Part shown: positions 54,530 through 64,000 of the stretch, piece after piece
Numbering within the stretch: the stretch's first letter is position 1
Layout: every line of letters begins with the position of its first letter
NCBI GenBank assembly: GCA_964017065.1
Contig: OZ024790.1
Span: forward strand, 2,350,631 to 2,414,630
Source of the DNA: Haliclona indistincta
Lineage: Eukaryota; Porifera; Demospongiae; Haplosclerida; Chalinidae
DNA: 64,000 bases
Reading direction: 5' to 3'
Position numbers and translations under genes: made by a program
Notes under the pieces: generated by a model
What the model was told of the DNA's origin: nothing
Databases searched by the model: none
What the model saw: the letters and a program-made list of their open reading frames with translations, nothing else

Positions 54530-56655
54530 GCGGTTTGTGCGTGTAGGGACTGAAAGTGAAGTTGCAAAAGCCGCAGAAATGACTGGTGATTTGGAAGAGA
54601 AGGCAGAGAAAAGCACTGAGAAGAATAGAAAAAATCTAAAGGGAAGAAAGGGAAGGAAGAGAAGCGAGGAGAGGCTAAGAAAAGCAAGGAGAAGGAAAAG
54701 TGACCTAGGAAAAGAAAAGCTGACCAGGTAAACCGATATGACTGAATTTTAATTCATCACTACTACTGTCTTGTCAAAATTATGATGGTAGGTGATGTTC
54801 CCATTGCTGTCAGTTTCCTCTGTGTTCCCCTGTCACTAGATGTCACTGAAATTAGGCCGTCACTTGTAGTATTATTGTTTTCTGTCCCCGCCCACGTGAA
54901 CTTTTAGCTTCCCGCGTTAGAATTTATTGTAGACTCATGCACGTGACCATTCACGTGACTATAACGTGGCTACCTAGCGAATATGTTTCTTTCTGTGAGC
55001 GTTGCAGTGACTCTCGGTAGGCGACTGGTTCAGTGGACTATCATAGATATCCAACATAGCGATAGGAGCTTTCTATCCAGAAAGCTCCTGTTCAACGAGC
55101 TGAAGGTGGGGAGATTTGACTGCATCGAAGTGATTGATGAACTTTGCAGCACGTGTTTGTGGGAAGAGACAAAGATAAGACAATGATGACCAGTGCCCAC
55201 CACTCTATTTTTAGCATATGCGAAGAGTTTGAAAGTACGTGAAGTTTGTTGTTGAAGTTGATGGGGGTGGAGCTGCAACCTCGTCAACCTCGAGCTGCAA
55301 CCTTGTATAGACTCAGAGGAATTTCTTCCACAGTGTGAGGACTGCCAGCATCTTGGACGAATAGCCAAACCAAAGAAGAAGTCCTAACAATTCTTTTTTT
55401 AATTTTCTAATGGTTCAAACAATGAAAAATATTTTTTTACTTCATAATAATAATAATCGCCCTCCCTCGTTGTAAAATAATCCTGTAGGGGACAGGAAAC
55501 AAGTATATTATAAGTCATGGCCTTATCAGCAACTCTGGGAGGTATAATCAACCAGGCATGGCTCATTAAACAACGCTATTCTTCATGTACTTGCAAAGAT
55601 AAATGTAGATGCCTTCAAGGAGATCGAAAAGTCCATTTATACAATGAAATACTTATTTAATGGGAAGGTAAGAAATTAGTGTGAAAAAATTGGATATACT
55701 GCTATTGTCACACGGAGCAACAAATGTGTCCATTAACATTTAATCCTCCTATCCAACGGAGGATTACAAACTGATCACATGAGAACTAAAAACTGCTCAA
55801 ATGAGCAGTTTGGGAGTCTCACAGTTGAGTAAGAATTTTTTTTACAAATTTAAGGTATTGAAAGAATTCTACTTGGCTTTCACTGTTCTGCCAGACTGTT
55901 TTCCAGGAAATGGCAGCTTAAAAGACGCCGGGCTATATTCATTGATGTATTACTATCCTAAAAGTCTTTAATGTATGGCAATATGAGCCATACATATGTG
56001 ACAAGAAGAAAAGAAGTCCGTTATTGTGTCCTGCAAATTCAGCGACTCTTGACAACTTTCCAAAGGAGCTGTAGTTGGGCGACACGAGGAGCATGGTGTG
56101 GGTAGTTGTAGGACAAGGTGTAATAAAGCACCAACGGTGCAGTGCCTCGATGGAATTGAGTGTCTGCATCTGACAACAGCTTTGCACACACTAATGAAAA
56201 TTTTCTGTACCTATGGAGCCTCACAAAACGCTCTGAAGGTATCATGTCACTCTCTCAATACACAGACAATACAAAGAAGTGAAGAAGCTATGGCATAAGC
56301 CTTCTGGATCATATTTGACAAACTCCCTTTTTGCAACTGATTGACAATCCACAAACTAAAGGAGCTAAGACTAAAAGATACAGAGCAACAGGTTAGTGTA
56401 GACTATCCTCAAAAAGTGGAGCAACTGCTCTCTCCTAAGACATAATCTTGAGACAAAGACATGTACTATTGTTAGGACTGTCAGCAAACATGTGTAGGAG
56501 AACAGTTAAGGATTATTGCTACGTTAGACATCAATGGAGCTCTCCCTCCATTGTAGAAGAGCTCATGGAAATGAATGACTGGTACTCTCTGGGTAATGGA
56601 TGATGTGCTACCTGCACAGAATGATATTCTCACAAATTTGACCACAAGAGTAACA
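54530..56655 (+). repeat. Tandem array unit A
   Basis: Matches unit B (59111-60650) through Lys/Arg-rich sequence (ESEVAKAAEMTGDLEEKAEK), the GIINQAWLI exon, hairpin TAATCCTCC...GGAGGATTA, the CNKAPTVQCLDGIECLH stretch and EELMEMNDWYSL. Unit A carries about 670 bp (54847-55519) that unit B lacks. Coding frames are broken in both, for example a shift after INQAWLIK in unit A. A decayed, duplicated gene of unknown family. Confidence 0.55.
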
Positions 56656-56709
56656 ACAGGTGAGCTCGTTGGTTTCTTTATTATGGTTACTCTTTTACTA
56701 CATCACTAG

Positions 56710-56880
56710 AGCGCTTAGGAAGAAAAACTACATGGTCAACCGAGGCAGTAAATATATTGCTAGAGGGTGTTAACCTTTATGGAAAAGGAAAATGGCTAAA
56801 AATCTTTAACTCTTATTCTGGATCTTTTCCTCGTGACACCATAAAGAGTTCGGAGAGGCAGGGAAATGAGTGAGCTAGTG
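56710..56880 (+). CDS. Myb/SANT DNA-binding exon
   Basis: After acceptor ATCACTAG the frame reads RLGRKTTWSTEAVNILLEGV, NLYGKGKWLKIFNSYSGSFP, RDT. TWS-x-E...LL-x-GV-x2-YGKGKW-x2-I...Y...F-x-RDT is a good Myb/telobox pattern. The exon then runs into KSSERQGNE and a stop, which is the array sequence, so the domain is fused to or interrupted by the duplicated array. It replaces a segment found in the other array copies. Confidence 0.6.
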
Positions 56881-57350
56881 TAGACTTTGGAGAGACAACA
56901 AGGAAAAGCATGGCCCTGTCCCAAGTCAGCAAATACAAGAGTATAGAGACCAACATTTTATTCTTCCAAAAAAATGAAAATTGGTTATAATTTAACGAGG
57001 TTCATCCTTATTTGGGAGCTGTGATTGGTTTTCTTAAAAGTCATAAAGATGAATTAAGATACACTGCAAAATGGATGTGGTAAAGTGTATGTTAATCGAC
57101 TTCTTGATTTAGTTCTCGACTATTATGGAAGGAACTACGTAGTTCAAATATCTACAACAAGAAGCTCATTATCAGACTGGTGTGGTTATCCTGCTTTTTC
57201 CTCGCCGAAACAAGTCGATGCACTCCATGGTAAATTGGATCACCAATACAATATTTTTTCATATTCTATTTCTTTTTAGGCGTCGTTGACATTCAAATTA
57301 AGAACAGAAATTGTGTATTCCGCTCGTCAAAATTGGAAATGGAATATACT

Positions 57351-58650
57351 ATATAAGAAACTTGTCTCTTGTAGGCGATCTACTCTTAAAGAGGTCCTCA
57401 GCAGTCAAGATTTGAAATGAAAAGGATTGTAATTAACAATAGCAGTGTAATGCTACCTCCCTATTAAATTAACCACAACTATCGAAAGCAGTTAATTTAG
57501 GGAGGTAGCATTACACTGCTATTGTTAATTACAATCCTTTTCATTTCAAATCTTGTTTCCATACTTTTTCGATAAATGTACCAACCCTAAATCTCTTCCA
57601 TTTTGGTTAAAATGTTTTTATTACTTGTTTCTTTTCTTTTTTTATTAATGACTTAGTTGGCACTTATGCTAATACAGTGTATACATAGTTTCAAAAGTAA
57701 TAATTGTAATAATAGTTCCGGCACTGCCACTGAGACTGCATGCACTCGATCCGACTCTGCACTGCATGCAACATGTACCATGTTACGTACCATGCAACAT
57801 TAGCTAAGCTTAAGATAGCATTCTTACAAGCCTGAACAGACAAATCCAGTGTAACAGCGAAGATATGCTCGTTGTCTGCTGTGAACACTGCAGCACTCGC
57901 GTTCCAAGCAATTTGTATTAAGGTGCGCTTGTATTAGAATAATTACACACACGGGCGTGCGCGAGTAGGCGTAACCTAGTAACGGAGTTCAAACAGAATG
58001 ATGGAATGGAGTCTGTTATGGACCAAAAATCGCTGTTTTTCTTGAAATACTCGCTTCTCCCAGTGTTTTAGGCCTAAATAGATATCAGGTGCACTGATGG
58101 TCATAGGTAGCGTTGCTTCTGTGTAGGTTTAGTTGCGTTTGGTTCTCTCACTACTGTGCTAGACTCTCTGAAGAATAAGAAAAAAGAAAGAAAGAAAGAA
58201 AGAAGAAGATGAACAAACGGGTGACCACGTGAACTCTGGTTTACCACCTTAGACCTGGTTTCTTTTGCTTCTAAAGGTCTCTTTGTAATCGCACAAATCG
58301 TGCAAGGAGCTTCAGAACGTTAGATACCCTTGAAACGCCCGTACGGCGAAGATATCGTAGTGCCGTACTTAGTGCCTCAAGGCGAGACGCCATCTTGTCA
58401 TGCCCATAGCAACTGGCCTTATAGTCTTTATTAGTAGACTCATTGTAAGCGCTTACCTCTTAGGATAGCCCCTAGGTAGTTAAAATACTCCTGATGTCGC
58501 CAACAGCCAAGATATACGTGAATTATTGCGTTTAGCCTAAGTGTAGCCGCCATCTTGTTTTCCGCTCAACCCTAAATATGCCACTGCTACCGCGTGGCAT
58601 AATATAAGAAACTTGTCTCTTGTAGGCGATCTACTCTTAAAGAGGTCCTC
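57351..58650 (+). mobile_element. M-A-B composite element, single copy, flanked by 49-bp direct repeats
   Basis: About 57402-58601 has the near-palindrome M, then A and B segments as in the 24-26 kb composite, ending in GCCGCCATCTTGTTTTCC, CAACCCTAAATA and the hairpin ATGCCAC...GTGGCAT. The 49 bp beginning ATATAAGAAACTTGTCTCTT occur on both sides (57351-57399 and 58602-58650). This copy shows the basic linear order of the family. Confidence 0.7.
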
Positions 58651-58965
58651 TTCTAGTTCAGAAGAGCTGATAAGCTGGTATGCTCTGGAAGAGGCAGTGA
58701 CTGGCGCAGCTGAAAAGAAGTCTGCGCACAGTGACTGGCGAACATGGAAATCCAGGAGTACTGCCTCGTTCCCTACAGATGTTGGAATATACAGATGTTT
58801 GTGTATCGGTAAAGTTTACTATTTCCACTCCTGGTCTCATCACGAATTGTGTTTCACTTGCAAACTTGGAATCTATAACTTTTAACAAGTGGAATTCTAG
58901 CAGAGAAGCCATTGTCCTATATAAGAAACTTGTCTCTTGTAGGCGATCTACTCTTAACTTGTGAT
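58602..58965 (+). CDS. Array exons, unknown family
   Basis: The frame reads LVGDLLLKRSSSSSEELISW, YALEEAVTGA, a variant of the E-E-L...W-Y-x-L motif. A second frame reads VCVSVKFTISTPGLITNCVS, LESITFNKWNSSREAIVLYK, KLVSCRRSTLNL. The same two stretches recur at 61130-61320. I do not recognise the family. Confidence 0.35.
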
Positions 58966-59110
58966 TTAAATAAAGCTGCAAGAGGTGACTCACTGGATAA
59001 TGGCGAATGATGTGCTACCTGCACAGAATGATCTTCTTACAAAGTTGATCACAAGAGTAAAGAGTTCGGAGAGGCAGAGAGAGCTAGTGTAGACTTTGGA
59101 CAGACAACAA

Positions 59111-60650
59111 GCGGTTTGTGAGTGTAGGGACTGAAAGTGAAGTTGCAAAAGCCGCAGAAATGACTAGTGATTTGGAAGAGAAGGCAGAGAAAAGCACTGA
59201 GAAGAATAGAAAAAAAATCTAAAGGGAAGAAAGGGAAGGAAGAGAAGCAAGGAGAGGCTAAGAAAAGCGAGGAGAAGGAAAAGTGACCTAGGAAAAGAAA
59301 AGCTGACCAGGTAAACCGATATGACTGAATTTTAATTCATCACTACTACTGTCTTGTCAAAATTATGATGGTAGGTGATGTTCCCATTGCAGTCAGTTTC
59401 CTCTGTATTCCCCTGTCACTCGATGTCACTGATTGTATCAGCAACTCTGGGTGGTGGTATAATCAACCAGGCATGGCTCATTAATATTCTTCATGTACTT
59501 GCAAAGAAGGCAATGATAAATGTAGATGCCTTCCAGGAGATCGAAAAGTCCGTTTATACAATGAAATACTTATTTAATGGGAAGGTAAGAAATTAGTGTG
59601 AAAAAAATTGGATATACTGCTATTGTCACACGGAGCAACAAGTGTGTCCATTAACATTTAATCCTCCTATCCAACGGAGGATTACAAACTGCTCACATGA
59701 GAACTGAAAACTGCTCAAATGAGCAGTTTGGGAGTCTCACAGTTGGGTAAGAATTTTTTTACAAATTTAAGGTATTGAAAGAATTCTACTTGGCTTGCAC
59801 TGTTCTGCCGGACTGTTTTCCAGGAAATGGCAGCTTAAAAGACGCCGGGCTATATACATTGATTTATTATTATCCTAAAAGTCTTTAATGTATGGCAATA
59901 TGAGCCATACATATGTGACAAGAAGAAAAGAAATCCGTTATTGTGTCCTGCAAATTTAGCGACTCTTGAAAACTTTCCAAAGGAGCTGTAGTTGGGCGAC
60001 ACGAGGAGCAAGGTGAGGGTAGTTGTAGGACAAGGTGTAATAAAGCACCAAAGGTGCAGTGCCTCGATGGAATTGAGTGTCTGCATGCAATTGCGCTGAC
60101 AACAGCCTTGCACACACTAATGAAAATTTTCTGAACCTATAGAGCCTCGCAAAAAGCTCTGAAGGTATCATGTCACTCTCTGAATACACACAGACAATAA
60201 CAAATACAAAGAAGTGAAGAAGCTATGGCATAAGCCTTCTGGATCAAATTGACAAACTCCCTTTTTGCAACTGATTGACAATCCAGAAACTAAAGGAGCT
60301 AAGACTAAAAGATACAGAGCAACGGGTTAGTGTAGACTATCCTCAAAAAGTGGAGCAACTGCTCTCTCCTAAGACATAATCTTGAGACAAAGACATGTAC
60401 TATTGTTAGGACTGTCAGCAAACATGTGTAGGAAAACACTTAAGGGTTATTGCTACGTTAGACATCAATGGAGCTCTCCCTCCATTGTAGAAGAGCTACA
60501 GCAAATGAGCGATTGGTACTCTCTGGATAATGGAAGATGATGCTGCTTTAGAAGAGCTCATAGAAATGAATGACTGGTACTCTCTGGATAATGGCGAATG
60601 ATGTGCTACCTGCACAGAATGATCTTCTCACAAAGTTGATCAAAAGAGTA
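59111..60650 (+). repeat. Tandem array unit B
   Basis: Second copy of unit A. Here the exon SATLGGGIINQAWLINILHV, LAKKAMINVDAFQEIEKSVY, TMKYLFNGK (about 59437-59584) is open and ends at a GTAAGA donor. The unit closes with two adjacent EEL...DWYSLDNG motifs (60488-60535 and 60549-60596). Downstream frames contain stops. Confidence 0.55.
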
Positions 60651-61270
60651 AAGAGTTCGGAGAGGCAGAGAGAGCTAGTGTAGACTTTGGACAGACAACA
60701 AGCACAGCATGGGCCTGTCCCAAGTCAGCAAATACAAGAGTATAGAGACCAACATTTTTATTCTTCCAAAAAAATGAAAAGTGATTATAATTTAACGAGG
60801 TTAATCGAGCTGTGATTGGTTTTCTTAAAAGTCATAAAGATGAATCAAGATACACTGCAAAATGGATGTGGTAAAGTGTATGTTAATCGACTTCTTGATT
60901 TAGATCTTGACTATTACGGAAAGGACTACATAGTTCAAATATCTACAACAAGAAGCTCATTATCAGACTGGTGAGGGTATCCTGCTTTTGCCTCGCCGAA
61001 ACAAGTCGATGCACTCCATGGTAAATTGGATCACTAATACATTTTTTTCATATTTTATTTCTTTTTAGGCGTTGTTGACATTCAAATTAAGTACAGAAAT
61101 TGTGTATTCCGTTCGTCAAATTGGAAATGGAATATACAGATGTTGGTGTATCGGTAAAGTTTACTATTTCCACTCCTGGTCTCATCAATGATGTAGCTGC
61201 ACGAATTGTGTTTCACTTACAAACTTGGAATCTATAACTTTTAACAAGTGGAATTCTAGCAGAGAAGCCA

Positions 61271-61561
61271 TTGTCCTTTACAAGAAACTTGTCTCTTGTA
61301 GGCGATCTACTCTTAACTTGTGATTTAAGTAAAGATTCTTTCGTCATACTAGCCAACAGTGAACTTGATGAGCCTGATGAATCGTTCTCACCACACTACT
61401 TAGATGACTATCGCTTTGGATGTATAGAAGGAAAGATCCATACATCACAAAGTGATAGTCAAATTCAGCTACAGTCACAAGCTAACATGGTCTTATCCAC
61501 CATTGAGCAGTTAAAGCACCATGTCAAACAAGGGATTCCTATGCAGGAGATTCTTCTTTAA
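61271..61561 (+). CDS. Last exon of the array gene, unknown family
   Basis: Reading LVGDLLLTCDLSKDSFVILA, NSELDEPDESFSPHYLDDYR, FGCIEGKIHTSQSDSQIQLQ, SQANMVLSTIEQLKHHVKQG, IPMQEILL and stop. The last 80 codons are acidic and polar, with no known domain. It is the only array exon followed by a plausible 3' end. Confidence 0.45.
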   Translation: MSFTRNLSLVGDLLLTCDLSKDSFVILANSELDEPDESFSPHYLDDYRFGCIEGKIHTSQSDSQIQLQSQANMVLSTIEQLKHHVKQGIPMQEILL

Positions 61562-61569
61562 AAACTATA

Positions 61570-62580
61570 ACAACCCATGGAATAGCAGTGTGTGCTACAG
61601 ATAGAAATAATTTACTACTACGATTGACTGCTGACTTCACCACCTCTAACAGATAGTCTCTAACAAGTGTGACACACAAATTATCAACTGACTAAGATGC
61701 AAGACATCTTACAGCCTACTATATTCAATCATCCAATGAGTGTTGGTCATTAATCCCAGACCAACGCAGTTAACTGCCCCAGTTAATGTTGGTTTTGCCC
61801 CATGGCTTTTGACAAGAATCAATTAACACCTGCTCGTTATGCTGCTTTCAGAATCAAGCTCTCTGTATTTAAAAGATTTTAAAGTCGGCCGACCAGTCCT
61901 ATATTGTAATAGGGTGGTTGTGGAAAGATACTTCAGTAAAGAAGTCACAATGTTACTGTAACTCATCTCCTCGTGACAAAGGAACCACATTAAAGAGATA
62001 GCAGTAGACTAGAGTCAAGAAACAGTTTGAAATCACATGTAGACTGACTTGTCATAATAATACCACAGTAAGGGATCTATGCAGAAGGACAACAGAGCTC
62101 CCTCCTGCATTGTATTGTAATGTGTAAGATAGCTCTAGTAACTCCGCCATGTCAACAATGGCTTTAGGTACAATTGTTTAGAAGACCAGTTTGAAGATGG
62201 ACCTCAAAAATTCCATTGTGGTGGCAGTAGCCTTATATGGTTTTCATTAATGTTCAGTTTTATGATCTAAAAGTAAGTAGGGAACTGATTAGGAAGTTTT
62301 CTTCTGTCGTCATCTGTACTTAGTTTGTACAGTGAGACAGTAGACAAATACATGTACTATTGTTACTATCATGTGACAGTAACTAGGTCACGATATAAGA
62401 AGTAAAGAATACTTGTTTACTCTCAGAAGAAGAATCGTGACAAGAATTCGAAGATGAAGATGAATTGCACAGTGGCTTTCTTTTCACCTGGTGAGTAGTA
62501 CTGTATAGTGTGTGCACTTGGGCACGTCTATCTATTCCAGCTAGCCTGCAGCCAGCATGTATTGACATAGCAAATTTGTT
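61570..62580. other. No gene seen
   Basis: AT-rich sequence without recognisable exons or terminal repeats. Confidence 0.4.
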
Positions 62581-62600
62581 CACTGAATAAAGAACTCTAG

Positions 62601-62824
62601 GATGCTTGTAAGAGAGGTAATGTGACAAGAATGAAGGAACTCTTGACACTAGGAGCTAATGTCAGCCATTATGACCAATCAATGATGTTGTGTTCACTGA
62701 ATCAAGACCTCTATGATGCTTGTAAGAGAGGTTATGTGACAAGAATGAAGCAACTCTTGACACTAGGAGCTAATGAGAGTTCAGTCAACCATGTCGTCTT
62801 AAATTTCATCAAGAGAAAGAGATA
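62601..62824 (+). CDS. Ankyrin-like repeat exon
   Basis: DACKRGNVTRMKELLTLGAN and, 114 bp on, LYDACKRGYVTRMKQLLTLG encode two nearly identical ankyrin-type repeats (A-x2-G...LL-x-LGA). The frame ends FIKRKR and stop. Upstream of the first repeat the same 114-bp unit has TAG where the second has TAT, so the first copy begins at a splice acceptor (CTCTAG) or is truncated. Confidence 0.5.
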
Positions 62825-63261
62825 GATACTAATAGTGAAGAGACATCGTATTACAAAAGTCAGCTTCATTTAATTTCCTCATGTTTTCTTCATAGTTTGA
62901 CCGGACATGAGACAACACTATTTTATCATAGTCAGCTTTACTGCAGAGTGCACTTGACCATTAGACGATTGTCCCGATCTTCCAGAAAATGTATTTTACG
63001 TAATGAAAGTGACTAGACATGATCATTGTCAAGCAGACTGTCATCCACTTCTGAAAGCAATAAGATCCAAAATAAATGATGGTCGAATGTACTGACAAGG
63101 AAGAATATTATTCTCTCTAAACAAAGGTGAGTAATGCTGTCAGCTGGGTCAACCATTAAAAAGAATTATAGCAAGAAAATCCTGAATTAAAGCAAGAAAA
63201 TCTTGCTGAAGCTTCAGAATCAGTCCATACACTTTGCAGACATTAATTATTTATTCTTTAG

Positions 63262-63434
63262 GCAGATAATCATCATAATTGGAACTACGGTGTCAGTAGG
63301 AACAGGAATTTCACTGTTAATATTTTCATGCTGCATCCCATTAATTGTGAAACTTAGAAAAGGTATATGCTGGAAATTGTCATAGATTTATTATTATAAT
63401 TATTTTATGAATTAATAGGAAAGAAAAGAGAAAG
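63262..63434 (+). CDS. Membrane-segment exons
   Basis: Exon 63262-63362 encodes IIIIIGTTVSVGTGISLLIF, SCCIPLIVKLRK, a strong transmembrane helix. The donor GTATAT is followed by a small exon (63419-63434, GKKRER) that adds a basic stop-transfer. It is part of an unidentified membrane protein, possibly joined to the ankyrin exon upstream. Confidence 0.4.
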
Positions 63435-63439
63435 GTATG

Positions 63440-64000
63440 ATACATCATGGGAGACCAATCAGATTTATAGTGATTTAATTTATAATGACTCATGGTGTTC
63501 TGCTGATGTTATTTTTTACAATTTTCAATTTCCAATTGAATCGCACTTGTTGGTGTCCTGCTTGGTCAAGTACTGGGGGAACATACAGTAGATGTCTTCC
63601 AAAAATTGCAAGCCTTAACCAACAGAGGTCATTTGTTACTGGTAATGCTTAATTACCTGACGTTATGACGGGTCCGATTTCATCATCTTTCTTTGTCTTA
63701 GAAACAATGTACCCACCTCTTCGTATACTGTGGGGGCACACGGATTTTATACCAGGAGATGCGTGAAGAAATGAAATGTCGGTCAATAAAATGAACGTAT
63801 GGTGAATTAGTAAGATTTAAGAAAAAAATTGAGGAGGACATTTTGCGGCTTAAATGTGGAAAGTTTGCTTTGAAGGACGCCGATCGTTGGAGTCACAGTC
63901 ATGAATTTGTTCACAAGGCAACAGCATGTAGTAAACAAGAATCTTCAGCAGTGATCTCGCCAGAAAAATGGAATAAGGGGGTACTGTAATGCCGCGCGAC
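63440..64000. other. End of window, no gene recognised
   Basis: Short frames only. A possible exon begins after TTTGTCTTAG near 63701, but its product is not recognisable. Confidence 0.35.

Noticed and set aside
54499..54731. Lys/Arg-rich plus-strand frame as a gene by itself
   Set aside because: Low complexity, duplicated in the decayed array and shifted in the second copy. Treated as part of the array repeat.
55939..56245. Overlapping minus-strand frames repeated at 59850-60189
   Set aside because: They lie opposite array exons and shift between copies. No domain is recognisable, so they are probably shadows.

Overview
The window looks like nuclear DNA of an early-branching animal, most likely a demosponge close to Amphimedon (inference). 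The coding genes are split by short introns (57-80 bp in places) with GT-AG sites. The families present are death-fold/NACHT (NLR-type) immune receptors, ROCO-like GTPases and fibronectin-III/Ig cell-surface receptors, and the DNA is dense with foldback elements, MITEs and retroelements. No bacterial-type operon, CRISPR array or rRNA was seen.

Layout. 1-1.9 kb: non-coding, with two long-hairpin MITEs. 1.9-3.9 kb (minus): the 3' end of an FN3/Ig receptor with a C-terminal membrane segment, cut off upstream by a foldback element. 5.2-5.5 kb: a decayed extracellular-protein remnant. 6.6-18.9 kb (plus): NLR-like gene 1, predicted Death-NACHT-(DPVNDP)n-Roc-COR-Death with an optional membrane tail. 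A 2.9-kb LTR element sits in its second intron. 19.6 kb (minus): a Myb/SANT exon. 22.0-31.9 kb (plus): gene 2, a paralogue with the same layout, a 37-unit 18-bp minisatellite in its linker and two frameshifts. Its second intron holds a 2.5-kb inverted composite repeat. 31.9 kb: a stray epoxide-hydrolase 3' exon. 32.6-42.4 kb: a nest of three insertions. A LINE-type reverse transcriptase fragment is split by an 8.1-kb element with repeat-rich ends. That element is itself split by an intact-looking 5,149-bp DNA transposon with 72-bp perfect inverted ends, a 9-bp target duplication and two convergent genes: a DUF6589-like protein and a RecQ-type helicase. 43.5-47.6 kb (plus): gene 3, Death (frameshifted)-NACHT-LRR. 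48.0-50.8 kb (minus): remains of an epoxide hydrolase gene. 51-62 kb: a decayed tandem array of short exons with a Myb exon and another copy of the composite repeat. 62.6-63.4 kb: ankyrin-like and membrane exons.

How the parts fit. The three NLR units share promoter, first exons and flanking pieces, so they arose by segmental duplication. Gene 1 is a mosaic: its NACHT start matches gene 3, while its ROCO half matches gene 2. Death, NACHT and Roc-COR domains in one reading frame suggest an intracellular receptor that oligomerises through one or both NTPase modules and signals through death domains (inference from the families). The nested transposon of 34.2-39.4 kb is the best candidate for a little-described system.

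All exon borders were read by eye from splice consensus and phase. They carry an uncertainty of a base or two, and no transcript data were available.
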